From assembly GCA_964590135.1 (NCBI GenBank), contig CAZPVX010000008.1:83164-147163 (forward strand): 64,000 nucleotides of DNA, in the 5' to 3' direction. Source of the stretch: JBDHWI01 sp964590135. Lineage in GTDB: Bacteria; Chloroflexota; Anaerolineae; J036; Brachytrichaceae. Within the stretch, counting starts at the first letter, position 1, and each line of letters starts with the position of its first letter. A program made the position numbers and the translations under genes. The notes below the pieces were generated by a model, which worked only from the letters and a program-made list of their open reading frames with translations, was not told where the DNA came from and made no database searches. Positions 9,473 to 17,578 of this stretch are shown one piece after another.

Positions 9473-10477
9473 ATGCGAACAGACATCCGCCTCGCCCTGC
9501 CCTCGAAGGGCCGGCTCCAGCAGGCCGCGTTTGACTTCCTTGCGCGCTGCGGCTTCAACGTGAAGCAGAGCGCCACACGCGGCTACGTGGGGAGCATCCC
9601 TGCCCTGCCCAACGTCACCGCGCTCTTTCAACGCCCGCGCGACATCGTGACCAGCGTGGCGAATGGTGGTGTCGACTTCGGCATTACCGGCCTCGACGTG
9701 GTGGCAGAGGCGGGTGTGAACGGGCAGGTCGCAGTGATTCACGACGCGCTTGGCTTTGGCAAGTGCCGGCTGGTCATGGCCGTGCCTGAGAGCTGGGCCG
9801 ATGTGCAGACGATGGCTGATCTGAAGGTGAAAGCCGCCGGCGCAGAAAAGCCCTTGCGCGTGGCAACCGTCTTCCCGCGCCTCACCAGCCAATTCCTGCG
9901 CGACAACGGCGTGCAACCCTGCGCCATCATCGAGGCCGAAGGCTCGCTAGAAGTGCTGCCCGAGATCGGCGCAGCAGACCTGATCTGCGACATCGTCGAG
10001 ACTGGCAACACCCTGTTGCAGAATCGCCTGCGGATGGTGTCCGATGGCGTGATGCTGCATACACAGGCATGCTTGATTGCGAACCGCGATGCGCTGCGCC
10101 GGCCCGAGGTGATGAACGCCGGCGTCGAGTTGCTCGAATACTTCGAGGCGCATCAACGCGCCGACAACTACTTCATGATCTGGGCCAACGTGCGCGGCAA
10201 ATCATTGGAGGACGTGGGTGAACTGATGACGACCCGCACAAATCTGGGTGGGTTGGAGGGACCGACCATCGCGCCAATCTACCCCAGCCCACACGCGGTC
10301 AGATCGAACCCAGGCTATCGATGGTTTTCGGTCAGCATTGCGGTGAGCCGGCGCGAGATGAGTGACGCCATCGAGCAGTTGCGCGCCATCGGCGGCAGCG
10401 GCATCATCGTCACGCCGATCACGTATATCTTTGAAGAGCAGCCGGCGCGCGTGGCGGCGCTCAAGGCCCTCACATGA
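9473..10477 (+). CDS. hisG: ATP phosphoribosyltransferase (long form)
   Basis: First committed step of histidine synthesis: ATP plus PRPP give phosphoribosyl-ATP. LALPSKGRL at the N-terminus and DFGITGLDVVAEAG fit HisG. The PRPP-loop region is LICDIVETGNTLLQNRL. The extra C-terminal ACT-like regulatory domain (about residues 230-334, with GLEGPTIAPIYP) marks the HisG-long type, which does not need HisZ and is feedback-inhibited by histidine. ATG 9473 gives 334 aa. The stop overlaps the ATG of the transporter gene (ATGA). Confidence 0.95.
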   Translation: MRTDIRLALPSKGRLQQAAFDFLARCGFNVKQSATRGYVGSIPALPNVTALFQRPRDIVTSVANGGVDFGITGLDVVAEAGVNGQVAVIHDALGFGKCRLVMAVPESWADVQTMADLKVKAAGAEKPLRVATVFPRLTSQFLRDNGVQPCAIIEAEGSLEVLPEIGAADLICDIVETGNTLLQNRLRMVSDGVMLHTQACLIANRDALRRPEVMNAGVELLEYFEAHQRADNYFMIWANVRGKSLEDVGELMTTRTNLGGLEGPTIAPIYPSPHAVRSNPGYRWFSVSIAVSRREMSDAIEQLRAIGGSGIIVTPITYIFEEQPARVAALKALT

Positions 10478-11343
10478 GCCTCATCGCCATCGCAGGCCTG
10501 CTGCTCGCCGCCGTCGGGCATGCCATCTGGAATCTGCTTGCCAAGCGCAGCATTGATAACCAGACCTTCTTGATCGGCGCAGTGGCGCTGTCGGCTGTGA
10601 TGCTGATGCCGTTTGCGCTGGCGCGCCAGATGCCGGTGCCGCCGGCGGCGTGGGGCATCATCGTGCTATCAGCCGCGCTTGAGGCGACGTATTACCTCTT
10701 GCTCGGCAAAGCCTACAAGGGCGGCGACCTGTCATTGGTGTATCCGATCTCGCGCGGCTCATCACCGATGTTCGTCACGCTGATCGCAGTGGTCATCCTT
10801 GGCGAGCGCATTGCGCCAATCGGCCTGTTCGGCATCCTGCTCACCGTCATTGGCATCTACATCCTGCACCTGAAATCCTTCGCCAAGGATGCTTTGCTGG
10901 AGCCGTTCCGCGCCATCGCCAGCAGCCGCGTGTCACAGGTGGCGCTGCTCACAGGCATGACCATCGCCAGTTATTCAGCGGTGGACAAGGTGGGTGTGGG
11001 CATGGTCGATCCGGTGCTGTACATCTTTCTGGTGTTCTCGCTCAGCATTATGATGCTTGCGCCGTTCATCCTGCTGAAGCGGCGCGCAGCGCTGAGAATG
11101 GAGTGGCGCGTGAACTGGCGAACGATGCTGCTGGTCGGCGCAATGATCGCCGGCGGCTACCTGCTCATCCTGATCATCCTCTCCAGCAACAAGGTGAGTT
11201 ACGCCACGTCGGTGCGCAGCGCGTCGGTGGTGTTTGGCGCGCTGCTCGGCATGGTGGTGCTGAAGGAATCGATGGGCAAGATGAAGCTGCTCGGCGCCAT
11301 CACCATCTTCACGGGTATCATTTGCATCAGCTTTGCGCAGTAG
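10474..11343 (+). CDS. EamA/DMT-family transporter
   Basis: Inner-membrane protein with about ten hydrophobic helices arranged as two EamA repeats. The first ends near ILTVIGIYILHL and the second near LGAITIFTGIICISFA. It is translationally coupled to hisG through a 4-bp ATGA overlap and lies before hisC, so a role in export of an amino acid or pathway intermediate is possible. The substrate is not determinable from sequence. 289 aa is typical for the family. Confidence 0.88.
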   Translation: MSLIAIAGLLLAAVGHAIWNLLAKRSIDNQTFLIGAVALSAVMLMPFALARQMPVPPAAWGIIVLSAALEATYYLLLGKAYKGGDLSLVYPISRGSSPMFVTLIAVVILGERIAPIGLFGILLTVIGIYILHLKSFAKDALLEPFRAIASSRVSQVALLTGMTIASYSAVDKVGVGMVDPVLYIFLVFSLSIMMLAPFILLKRRAALRMEWRVNWRTMLLVGAMIAGGYLLILIILSSNKVSYATSVRSASVVFGALLGMVVLKESMGKMKLLGAITIFTGIICISFAQ

Positions 11344-11390
11344 TTTGTGGGGCGCCCGGCGTCCTTTCACCCACGCATCGTGCATCACGT

Positions 11391-12590
11391 ATGACACACC
11401 TCGATGTCGAATCGCTCATCAATCCGCACCTGCGCGCGATGGAGCCGTACGCGCCCATCGTGCCGTTTGAGATGCTGTCGCGCCGGCTCGGGCGCAAGCC
11501 CGAAGACATTGTCAAGCTCGACGCGAATGAGAACCCGTATGGAGCATCGCCGCGCGCGCTGCTGGCGATCGCCAGCGCAAACGCGCTGCACATCTACCCC
11601 GACCCGGATCAGACGCTGCTGCGCGAGGCGATCAGCGCCTACATCAACGTGCCGGCAGAACACATTCTGTGCGGCGCCGGCGGCGACGAGGTCATCGACC
11701 TGATCGGACGCGCATTCATCCAGGCCGGCGACGCCATCATCGATCTGCCGCCAACCTTTGGCATGTATCGCTGGGAAGCCGACGTGGTGAATGCGCAGTA
11801 TGTGAGAGTGCCGCGTCGCGCAGATTTTTCGATCGATGTTGAGGCAGTGGAGAGATTGGTGAATGGTGAGGGAAGCGGGGAGAGAAGAGATTCGCACATC
11901 TCAAATCGTCAGTCTTCAAGCGCTCATTTCAAATTGCTCTTCGTCACCAACCCCAACAACCCCGACGGGTCGGTGATTTGCGAGGCGGATTTAAGGCGGC
12001 TGCTGGCGCTGCCGGTCGTGGTGGTGCTGGATGAAGCCTACATCGACTTCAGCGCGCAGCCGAGCCGCGCCGGCTGGGTGTTGCAGCATGACAACCTGAT
12101 CGTGCTGCGCACTTTCAGCAAGCTCGCCGGCATGGCCGGCCTGCGCGTGGGCTATGGCATTTTCCCGTTGGCGGTGATCAAGCACCTGTGGAAGATCAAA
12201 CAGCCCTACACGCCGAACGTCGCCGGCGCCATCGGCGCGATTGCCGCGCTGGGCGACGCTGCCTATCTGCGCGACAGCGTGCAGCGCATCGTGGCCGAGC
12301 GCGCGCGCCTGGGCGAGCTGCTCAGCGAGTTGGGCTGGCTGCACCCGCTGCCAAGCGAGGCCAATTTCATTCTGTGCCGCGTCAGCCAGCGCCCGCCGGG
12401 CTTCAAAAATCTATCAGATGGAACGAGCGATCTGCCGATCGGCAAACGCGTGAAGCTGGCGCTGGAGCAGCATGGCGTGCTGGTGCGCTGGTTCGACAAG
12501 GATGGCCTGCGCGACTGCATCCGCATCAGCGTGGGCCGGCCCGACCAGACCGACAGGCTGATCGCCGCACTGAGGGCAATCGCCGGCTGA
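11391..12590 (+). CDS. hisC: Histidinol-phosphate aminotransferase with in-frame repeat insertion
   Basis: PLP-dependent fold-type I aminotransferase converting imidazole-acetol phosphate to histidinol phosphate. KLDANENPYGAS, GAGGDEVIDL, FVTNPNNPDGS, VVLDEAYIDFS and the PLP-lysine motif RTFSKLAGMAGLRVGY are present. ATG 11391 was chosen because the longer upstream frame overlaps the transporter gene. 399 aa is longer than the usual 350-370. The excess is explained by a Ser/Arg/Gly-rich stretch at about residues 156-180 (nt 11856-11930) that interrupts a region where homologues pass directly to the FVTNPNNP strand; it resembles the interspersed repeats elsewhere. Confidence 0.94.
   Translation: MTHLDVESLINPHLRAMEPYAPIVPFEMLSRRLGRKPEDIVKLDANENPYGASPRALLAIASANALHIYPDPDQTLLREAISAYINVPAEHILCGAGGDEVIDLIGRAFIQAGDAIIDLPPTFGMYRWEADVVNAQYVRVPRRADFSIDVEAVERLVNGEGSGERRDSHISNRQSSSAHFKLLFVTNPNNPDGSVICEADLRRLLALPVVVVLDEAYIDFSAQPSRAGWVLQHDNLIVLRTFSKLAGMAGLRVGYGIFPLAVIKHLWKIKQPYTPNVAGAIGAIAALGDAAYLRDSVQRIVAERARLGELLSELGWLHPLPSEANFILCRVSQRPPGFKNLSDGTSDLPIGKRVKLALEQHGVLVRWFDKDGLRDCIRISVGRPDQTDRLIAALRAIAG
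11856..11930 (+). repeat. In-frame repeat insertion in hisC
   Basis: Low-GC stretch containing ATCTCAAATCGTCAGTCTTC inside an otherwise GC-rich gene. It resembles intergenic AATCTCAAATC repeats and encodes a hydrophilic loop absent from normal HisC. Confidence 0.5.
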
Positions 12591-12630
12591 AACTATACTG
12601 CTATTGAAACTGGGATCGCAGCCTTTGACT

Positions 12631-12649
12631 GCGCAGCGTGATGCTGCGC
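12631..12649 (+). repeat. GCGCAGC palindrome between hisC and hisB
   Basis: GCGCAGC (12631-12637) and GCTGCGC (12643-12649) form a 7-bp stem with a 5-nt loop in the 86-bp gap. A related but longer palindrome follows sucD at 19888-19908. Confidence 0.4.
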
Positions 12650-12676
12650 TCAGGACGCCACAGGACTGATTTGACA

Positions 12677-13264
12677 ATGACCCGAACCGCCACCATCCAC
12701 CGCGTCACGAAGGAGACTGACGTGCTGATCGAATTGAACGTCGATGGCGCCGGCCGAGCGGACATCAGCACCGGCATCGGCTTCTACGACCACATGCTGC
12801 ACCATGTCGCGCACCACGGCCTGTTCGATCTGACAATCAAGGCGACCGGCGACCTGCACATCGATGAACATCACACGGCGGAGGACGTGGCGATTGCGCT
12901 GGGACAGGCGCTGGATCAGGCATTGAGGGACCGCGCCGGCATTACGCGCATGGCCGACGCCTGGGTGACGATGGACGAGGCGCTGGCGCAGGTGATCGTC
13001 GATCTGAGCGGCCGGCCGTACGCCGTTTTTGCCGGCGCGTTTGACACGCCGCGCATCGGCGGGCTTGGCACGTCGCTCATTCCGCACATCTTCGAGAGCA
13101 TCGCGACGCACGGACGCATGAACCTGCACGCGCGCGTGCTGTATGGCCGCGACGACCACCACAAGGCTGAGGCGCTGTTCAAGGCGCTGGGCCGCGCGCT
13201 GGATGCCGCGACGATCATCGACCCGCGCCGCAACGGCGTGCCATCGACCAAAGGTGTCCTCTGA
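12677..13264 (+). CDS. hisB: Imidazoleglycerol-phosphate dehydratase
   Basis: Sixth step of histidine synthesis, a Mn-dependent dehydratase. The two metal-binding His clusters are clear: DHMLHHVAHHGLFDL with DEHHTAEDVAIALG, and DDHHKAEALFKALGRALD. 195 aa is the monofunctional form; there is no histidinol-phosphatase domain, so that activity must be encoded elsewhere. ATG 12677 leaves an MTRTATIHRVTKET N-terminus typical of the family. An SD is not obvious. Confidence 0.96.
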   Translation: MTRTATIHRVTKETDVLIELNVDGAGRADISTGIGFYDHMLHHVAHHGLFDLTIKATGDLHIDEHHTAEDVAIALGQALDQALRDRAGITRMADAWVTMDEALAQVIVDLSGRPYAVFAGAFDTPRIGGLGTSLIPHIFESIATHGRMNLHARVLYGRDDHHKAEALFKALGRALDAATIIDPRRNGVPSTKGVL

Positions 13265-13315
13265 TTCTGGACTTGAGATTGCACATTTTGGATTAAAGGC
13301 AATTCGCATTCGTAA

Positions 13316-14062
13316 ATGTTGTATTTGGTGGCAACCCCGATCGGCAACCTCGGTGACATCAGCCAGCGCGCGCTGGATACGCTGCGCAGCGCGCACCTGA
13401 TCGCCAGCGAGGACACGCGCCACACCGGCCAATTGCTCAAGCGCTTCGAGATCGACACGCCGCAAATGTCGTTTCACGAGCACAACGAGCGCCAGGCAAC
13501 GGAGAAGATCATCACAGCTTTGCGCGAGGGGCGCGATGTGGCAGTGGTGAGCGACGCCGGCACGCCTGGCATCAGCGATCCGGGTTTTGCGCTGGTGCGC
13601 CGCGTCATCGAAGAAGACCTGCCCTTCACGATGGTGCCTGGGCCGGCCGCCTTCGTCATGGCGCTGGTGCTGAGCGGCCTGCCCAGCCACGCCTTCACTT
13701 TCCGCGGCTTCGCGCCCAGAAAAGCCGGCCCGCGCAAACGCTTCCTCGAAGTGGATGCCCAATCGCCGCACACGCTGATCTTCTATGAAAGCCCGCATCG
13801 CGTGAAAGGGTTGATCGAAGATGCGCTGTTGGTGCTGGGCGATCGCCGCGCTGCGCTGGCCAACGATCTCACCAAGATGTTCGAGCGCATCGACCGCGGC
13901 GCCCTGAGCGAATTGCTCGCCGTCGTTGATAAAACTTCGCTCAAGGGCGAATATGTGCTGGTGGTTGCGGGAAAGACAGCGGAGAAACCCGATGACCTGG
14001 ACGACCCTTTCGCAAGCTCGGAACAGGTTCTGACCGGCTTGACCATTGATGATGGCGAATAG
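13316..14062 (+). CDS. rsmI: 16S rRNA (cytidine-1402-2'-O)-methyltransferase
   Basis: SAM-dependent tetrapyrrole-methylase-fold enzyme that methylates the ribose of C1402 in helix 44 of 16S rRNA. LYLVATPIGNLGDIS, SEDTRHTG, VVSDAGTPGISDPG, VPGPAAFVMALVLSGLP and ESPHR are all diagnostic. 248 aa is slightly short but complete. Its 3' end overlaps the tgt-like start. It sits in one run with tgt and an RmtB-like gene, both also RNA-modifying, inside the his cluster. Confidence 0.94.
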   Translation: MLYLVATPIGNLGDISQRALDTLRSAHLIASEDTRHTGQLLKRFEIDTPQMSFHEHNERQATEKIITALREGRDVAVVSDAGTPGISDPGFALVRRVIEEDLPFTMVPGPAAFVMALVLSGLPSHAFTFRGFAPRKAGPRKRFLEVDAQSPHTLIFYESPHRVKGLIEDALLVLGDRRAALANDLTKMFERIDRGALSELLAVVDKTSLKGEYVLVVAGKTAEKPDDLDDPFASSEQVLTGLTIDDGE

Positions 14063-15218
14063 CGAATCACTCGTGCTGCCACATGGCGCGCTGCGCCTGC
14101 CGGCGTTCCTGCCCGACGCGACGCGCGCAGTAGTGCGCGCCATCGACAGCGCCGACCTTGAGGCAGTGGGCGTCGAGGGGTTGGTGATGAGCGCTTTTCA
14201 CCTCATGCAGCACCCGGGCTCGACGACAGTGAAGGCGCTGGGCGGCTTGCACAAGATGGCTGGCTGGCCTCACCCCATCATCACCGACAGCGGCGGCTTT
14301 CAAGCCTATTCGATGATTCGCCAGAACGCCAGGTTTGGCTCGCTCACCGACAAGGGCATCGTGTTTCGCCCTGACGCCAGGAGCAAGATTTTGCTCTCGC
14401 CGGAAAAGAGCGTGCAACTGCAGATGAACTATGGCGCAGATGTGGTGATTTGCCTGGACGACTGCACGCATCCTGAAGACAGCGAGGACAACCAGCGTGA
14501 AAGCGTACGCCGCACCATCGCATGGGCCAAGCGCTGCAAGGAGGAATTCCAGCGGCTGACAGAGAGTGCAACGCAGAGGCGCAAAGCCGCAAAGACACAG
14601 CGGCTGGATCCAGACGAATCGCTCTCTTACCCCGTTATCTCTTCGCCCCTTCAAGAAACGACGCCCAGACTTTTTGGCGTGATACAAGGCGGCTCATCAA
14701 AAGATCTGCGCAGGCGGTGCGCGGATGCGCTGCTGGAATTGGGTTTCGATGGCTTTGGCTATGGCGGCTGGCCGCTGGATAGCAAGGGCGAACTGGTGCG
14801 CGACATGGTGGCCTATACGCGCGAGCTGGCGCCGGCGCACTTCCCCATGCACGCGCTTGGCATCGGCCATCCCAACAGCATCGTCGAATGTCTGCGCATG
14901 GGCTACCAGATATTCGATTGCGCGCTGCCCACGCGCGATGCACGGCGCGGCCGGCTGATGACATTCAACCAGCCGATCGCCGAGACGCGCTTCGACAGCG
15001 ATGCGAAGTGGTGGTCATATCGCTATATTGAGGACGACAAGCACAAGAAGGCCGACGCGCCGATCAGTGAACATTGCGATTGTCCGACCTGCCGGCGCTA
15101 CTCGCGCGGCTACCTGCACCACCTTTTCAAGGTGAAGGACGCCAGCTTCCTCCGGCTCGCCACGTTGCACAATCTGCGCTTCATGGCGCAGTTGATGGAT
15201 GCGCTGCGAACGATATGA
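14049..15218 (+). CDS. tgt: Queuine/archaeosine tRNA-ribosyltransferase family protein
   Basis: Exchanges guanine for a 7-deazaguanine base in tRNA. Visible are the catalytic-site motif DSGGFQAYS, the nucleophile segment FDCALPTRDARRG, GVIQGG, and the zinc site CDCPTC plus the His of LRLATLHNLRF. Start choice is ATG 14049 or 14052 (both in frame), overlapping the rsmI stop. It carries an in-frame insertion of about 34 aa (nt 14562-14660) before RLFGVIQGG that looks like a GCGCAAAG repeat. No queuosine-synthesis gene is nearby, so the actual base used (queuine or preQ1) is open. Confidence 0.9.
   Translation: MMANSESLVLPHGALRLPAFLPDATRAVVRAIDSADLEAVGVEGLVMSAFHLMQHPGSTTVKALGGLHKMAGWPHPIITDSGGFQAYSMIRQNARFGSLTDKGIVFRPDARSKILLSPEKSVQLQMNYGADVVICLDDCTHPEDSEDNQRESVRRTIAWAKRCKEEFQRLTESATQRRKAAKTQRLDPDESLSYPVISSPLQETTPRLFGVIQGGSSKDLRRRCADALLELGFDGFGYGGWPLDSKGELVRDMVAYTRELAPAHFPMHALGIGHPNSIVECLRMGYQIFDCALPTRDARRGRLMTFNQPIAETRFDSDAKWWSYRYIEDDKHKKADAPISEHCDCPTCRRYSRGYLHHLFKVKDASFLRLATLHNLRFMAQLMDALRTI
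14562..14660 (+). repeat. In-frame GCGCAAAG-type repeat insertion in tgt
   Basis: The segment contains AACGCAGAGGCGCAAAGCCG, a motif family also seen intergenically at 54443-54481. It adds a polar loop not expected in TGT between the WAKRCKEEFQRL helix and the FGVIQGG strand. Confidence 0.55.
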
Positions 15219-16048
15219 TGAGCATGGATGCAAAGCTCGATGAACTCGTTGCCGAGGTGCGCAAGAGCGCGAAGTATGCGCAGGTAAGCGAATCGCTGAT
15301 CCGTGAGATTGGCGCGGGTGAATTGCGCAAGCGCGCTTCGAGGAAAGAGGCGCTCAAGGCAACAAAGAACAAATTGCATCAGGCCGGCGGCTTGTTCGCC
15401 GCGGAGAAAGCGCGCTATGCCGAGTGGCTGACGACGCTGAGTGCCCTCACTGCTTCCTCCGCCTCCCGCGCGCTTCCGCTGGGAGAGGGCGCCGCAGAAG
15501 CCTTGCGCGCGATCATGTCGCATCATGCCTCCACGCGCGAGCGCCTGCCCATTCTCAATGCGTTCTACATGACGATCTTCGCCGGCCTGCCTGCGATCCA
15601 CAGCGTGCTGGATGTAGCCTGCGGTCTGAATCCACTCGCCATCCCGTGGATGAGCCTTGCGCCGGATGCAACCTATCACGCCGTTGACATCTATGACGAC
15701 ATGATGCGCTTTCTCGGCGCGGCAATGCAGTTGCTCGGCGTGCAAGGCACGGCCGAAACGCGCGATGTGATTCACGCCTGCCCGACCGAGCGCGTCGACG
15801 TGGCACTGGTGCTGAAGGCCGTGCCGTGCCTGGAGCAGATCGACAAGCGCGCCGGCGAAATGCTGCTTGACCAACTCAATGCGCAACACATCATCGTGTC
15901 CTACCCCACCCGCACCGTCGGCGGCCGCGAGATCGGCATGAGCGCAACCTACGAAGCGCGTTTCAATGCGCTGCTTGCCAGCAAAGGCTGGCCTTTCAAG
16001 CGCTTCGAATTTGCGAATGAGCTGGTGTTCCGCATCGACAAGGCATAG
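15215..16048 (+). CDS. RmtB/ArmA-like 16S rRNA (guanine-1405-N7)-methyltransferase homologue
   Basis: SAM-dependent methyltransferase of the Arm/Kgm family, which modifies G1405 of helix 44 and blocks 4,6-disubstituted deoxystreptamine aminoglycosides. Supporting blocks, compared from memory with RmtB: HHASTRERLPILNAFYMTIF (RmtB LHASTKERLAEL..LYDFIF), VLDVACGLNPLAIPW (VLDIACGLNPLALY), a KAVPCLEQIDKRAG segment (KLLPLLEREQAGA), VSYPTRTVGGREIGM (VSFPTRSLGGRGKGM) and a closing ELVFRI (ELVYMI). ATG 15215 overlaps the tgt stop. A loop of about 18 aa (nt 15444-15490) looks like a repeat insertion. A rRNA-directed role is well supported; resistance itself is inferred. Confidence 0.85.
   Translation: MMSMDAKLDELVAEVRKSAKYAQVSESLIREIGAGELRKRASRKEALKATKNKLHQAGGLFAAEKARYAEWLTTLSALTASSASRALPLGEGAAEALRAIMSHHASTRERLPILNAFYMTIFAGLPAIHSVLDVACGLNPLAIPWMSLAPDATYHAVDIYDDMMRFLGAAMQLLGVQGTAETRDVIHACPTERVDVALVLKAVPCLEQIDKRAGEMLLDQLNAQHIIVSYPTRTVGGREIGMSATYEARFNALLASKGWPFKRFEFANELVFRIDKA
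15444..15490 (+). repeat. In-frame CCTCCC..GGGAGAGGG-type repeat in the RmtB-like gene
   Basis: GCCCTC at the left and GAGGGC at the right bracket a CCTCCC/GGGAG hairpin-like unit. It encodes an Ala/Ser-rich loop absent from RmtB. Confidence 0.5.
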
Positions 16049-16096
16049 GCGCGCGGGCTGGATCACGCACCAGTGCGTCTGCGATTTGCAACCCCT

Positions 16097-16102
16097 TACA
16101 AT
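16097..16102 (+). promoter_or_regulatory. -10-like TACAAT, 8 nt before hisH ATG
   Basis: TACAAT at 16097-16102 is followed by 8 nt and the hisH ATG. It suggests an internal, near-leaderless promoter for the second half of the his cluster. Confidence 0.4.
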
Positions 16103-16110
16103 ACCGACCC

Positions 16111-16782
16111 ATGATCGCAGTCACGGACTACGGCGCAGGCAACTTGCGCAATGTGTGCAAGGCGCTTGAACATGTAGGCGCCAGGATCACCCTAAGCGAC
16201 GATCCGCAAGTCATCGCGCATGCCGACAAGGTGGTGGTGCCGGGCGTGGGCGCATTTGCAGATTGCCAGCAGGGGCTAAAGGCGCGCGGCCTGTTTGCGC
16301 CGGTGCAACAGGCCGCGCGCGACGGCAAGCTGGTGCTGGGCATCTGTGTCGGCATGCAGCTTCTGTTCGACGCGGGCGAAGAGATGGGTGAGTGGGAAGG
16401 GCTGGGCCTCATCAGCGGGCGCGTGGTGAAGTTTGCCGGCACTGCCTTTGAGGGCAACGCCGGCTTGAAAGTGCCGCACATTGGCTGGAACCAGTTGAAG
16501 CTCACCCAACCCCATCCCCTGACGCAAAACGTGCAAGCTGGCGGCTACGCCTACTTCGTGCATTCATTTCATCCACGCGTCGCCGATCCATCACACATCC
16601 TCGCCACAACGGATTACGGCTATGATTTTCCATCTGTCGTTGCAAGAGGCAACGTATGGGGCATCCAGTTCCACCCCGAAAAGAGTCAGGACGTGGGATT
16701 GCAGATGCTAAAAAATTTCGTTGAATTTTCGATTGCAGATTTCGAATTGCCGATTGATGCGCAAGTTCAATCCAAAATCTGA
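16111..16782 (+). CDS. hisH: Imidazole glycerol phosphate synthase, glutaminase subunit
   Basis: Class I glutamine amidotransferase that feeds ammonia to HisF. Nucleophile Cys79 is in LVLGICVGMQLLFD, and the His/Glu pair is in VWGIQFHPEKSQDVG. The family normally ends just after the QMLKNFVEF helix; here the frame continues about 17 residues through an AT-rich repeat, so the tail is probably not functional. A TACAAT box lies 8 nt upstream. hisA and hisF follow in order. Confidence 0.95.
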   Translation: MIAVTDYGAGNLRNVCKALEHVGARITLSDDPQVIAHADKVVVPGVGAFADCQQGLKARGLFAPVQQAARDGKLVLGICVGMQLLFDAGEEMGEWEGLGLISGRVVKFAGTAFEGNAGLKVPHIGWNQLKLTQPHPLTQNVQAGGYAYFVHSFHPRVADPSHILATTDYGYDFPSVVARGNVWGIQFHPEKSQDVGLQMLKNFVEFSIADFELPIDAQVQSKI

Positions 16783-16798
16783 AATCCAAAATTGATTC
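16729..16798 (+). repeat. AATCTGAAATCCAAAATTG-type repeat over the hisH stop
   Basis: AT-rich segment with several GATTTCG/AATTGCC/CAAAATCTGAAATCC units that supplies the hisH C-terminal tail and stop and reaches the hisA ATG. Confidence 0.5.
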
Positions 16799-17545
16799 AT
16801 GTTTACTGTTTATCCAAGCATCGATCTTCGCGGCGGGCAGGTGGTGCGGCTGCGGCAGGGCGACCCCAACCAGCAAACGACCTACTCGGATAATCCGGTT
16901 TCCATTGCCAAAAAATGGGCCGGCGAGGGCGCGCAATGGTTGCATGTGGTGAACCTGGATGGCGCGTTTGGCGATGCCGCCGGCGCAAAGGCCAACCGCC
17001 GCGTGCTGGGCGACATCAGTTGCGCGGTGAAGATGAAGATTCAGTTTGGCGGCGGCTTGCGCAGCATGGACGACGTGCAGACCGCCTTCGACTCTGGCGC
17101 AGATCGCGTGGTGCTTGGCACTGCCGCCGCCGAGAACCCCGAGCTTGTGGCGGATGTGCTGGCGCGTTACGGCGCTGAGCGGCTGGCGGTCGGTCTCGAT
17201 TCACGCGATGGCATCATTGTCACGCGCGGTTGGAAGCAAGGCACGCAGATGCCGGCCTCCGAGCTCGGCACCTTGATGCACGAGATGGGCGTGATCCACG
17301 CGCTCTATACCGAAGTGGCGCGCGACGGCATGATGATCGGCGCAGCCGCTGAAATGACGGCGGCGCTCGCACAGCTGACGGGCTTGAGCGTGATCGCATC
17401 CGGCGGCGTGCGCAACACCGACGACATCAAGGAATTGCTGCTCTATGAGCCGCGCGGCGTCGCCGGCGTCATCGTGGGGCGCGCGCTCTACGAAGGCACG
17501 CTCAACCTTAAAGAGGCGATTCAGGCGGCCCATCATGATGAGTGA
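16799..17545 (+). CDS. hisA: ProFAR isomerase
   Basis: (Beta/alpha)8-barrel enzyme isomerising ProFAR to PRFAR. The catalytic aspartates are in YPSIDLRGGQVVRL and AVGLDSRDG. Phosphate-binding loops IQFGGGLRSMDD and VIASGGVRNTDD are present in both half-barrels. 248 aa is normal. It starts at the first ATG directly after the repeat, with no clear SD. A broader TrpF-like role is not suggested by anything seen. Confidence 0.95.
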   Translation: MFTVYPSIDLRGGQVVRLRQGDPNQQTTYSDNPVSIAKKWAGEGAQWLHVVNLDGAFGDAAGAKANRRVLGDISCAVKMKIQFGGGLRSMDDVQTAFDSGADRVVLGTAAAENPELVADVLARYGAERLAVGLDSRDGIIVTRGWKQGTQMPASELGTLMHEMGVIHALYTEVARDGMMIGAAAEMTAALAQLTGLSVIASGGVRNTDDIKELLLYEPRGVAGVIVGRALYEGTLNLKEAIQAAHHDE

Positions 17546-17578
17546 TTCGCCCAGCATCCGGCGTCAGGCCTCACCAGC

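Noticed and set aside
12591..12676. Possible tRNA or small RNA between hisC and hisB
   Set aside because: Only a short GCGCAGC palindrome; no cloverleaf or T-loop GTTCGA motif.
12650..14143. 497-aa open frame on the - strand over hisB, rsmI and tgt
   Set aside because: Spans three clear + strand genes and has shadow composition.
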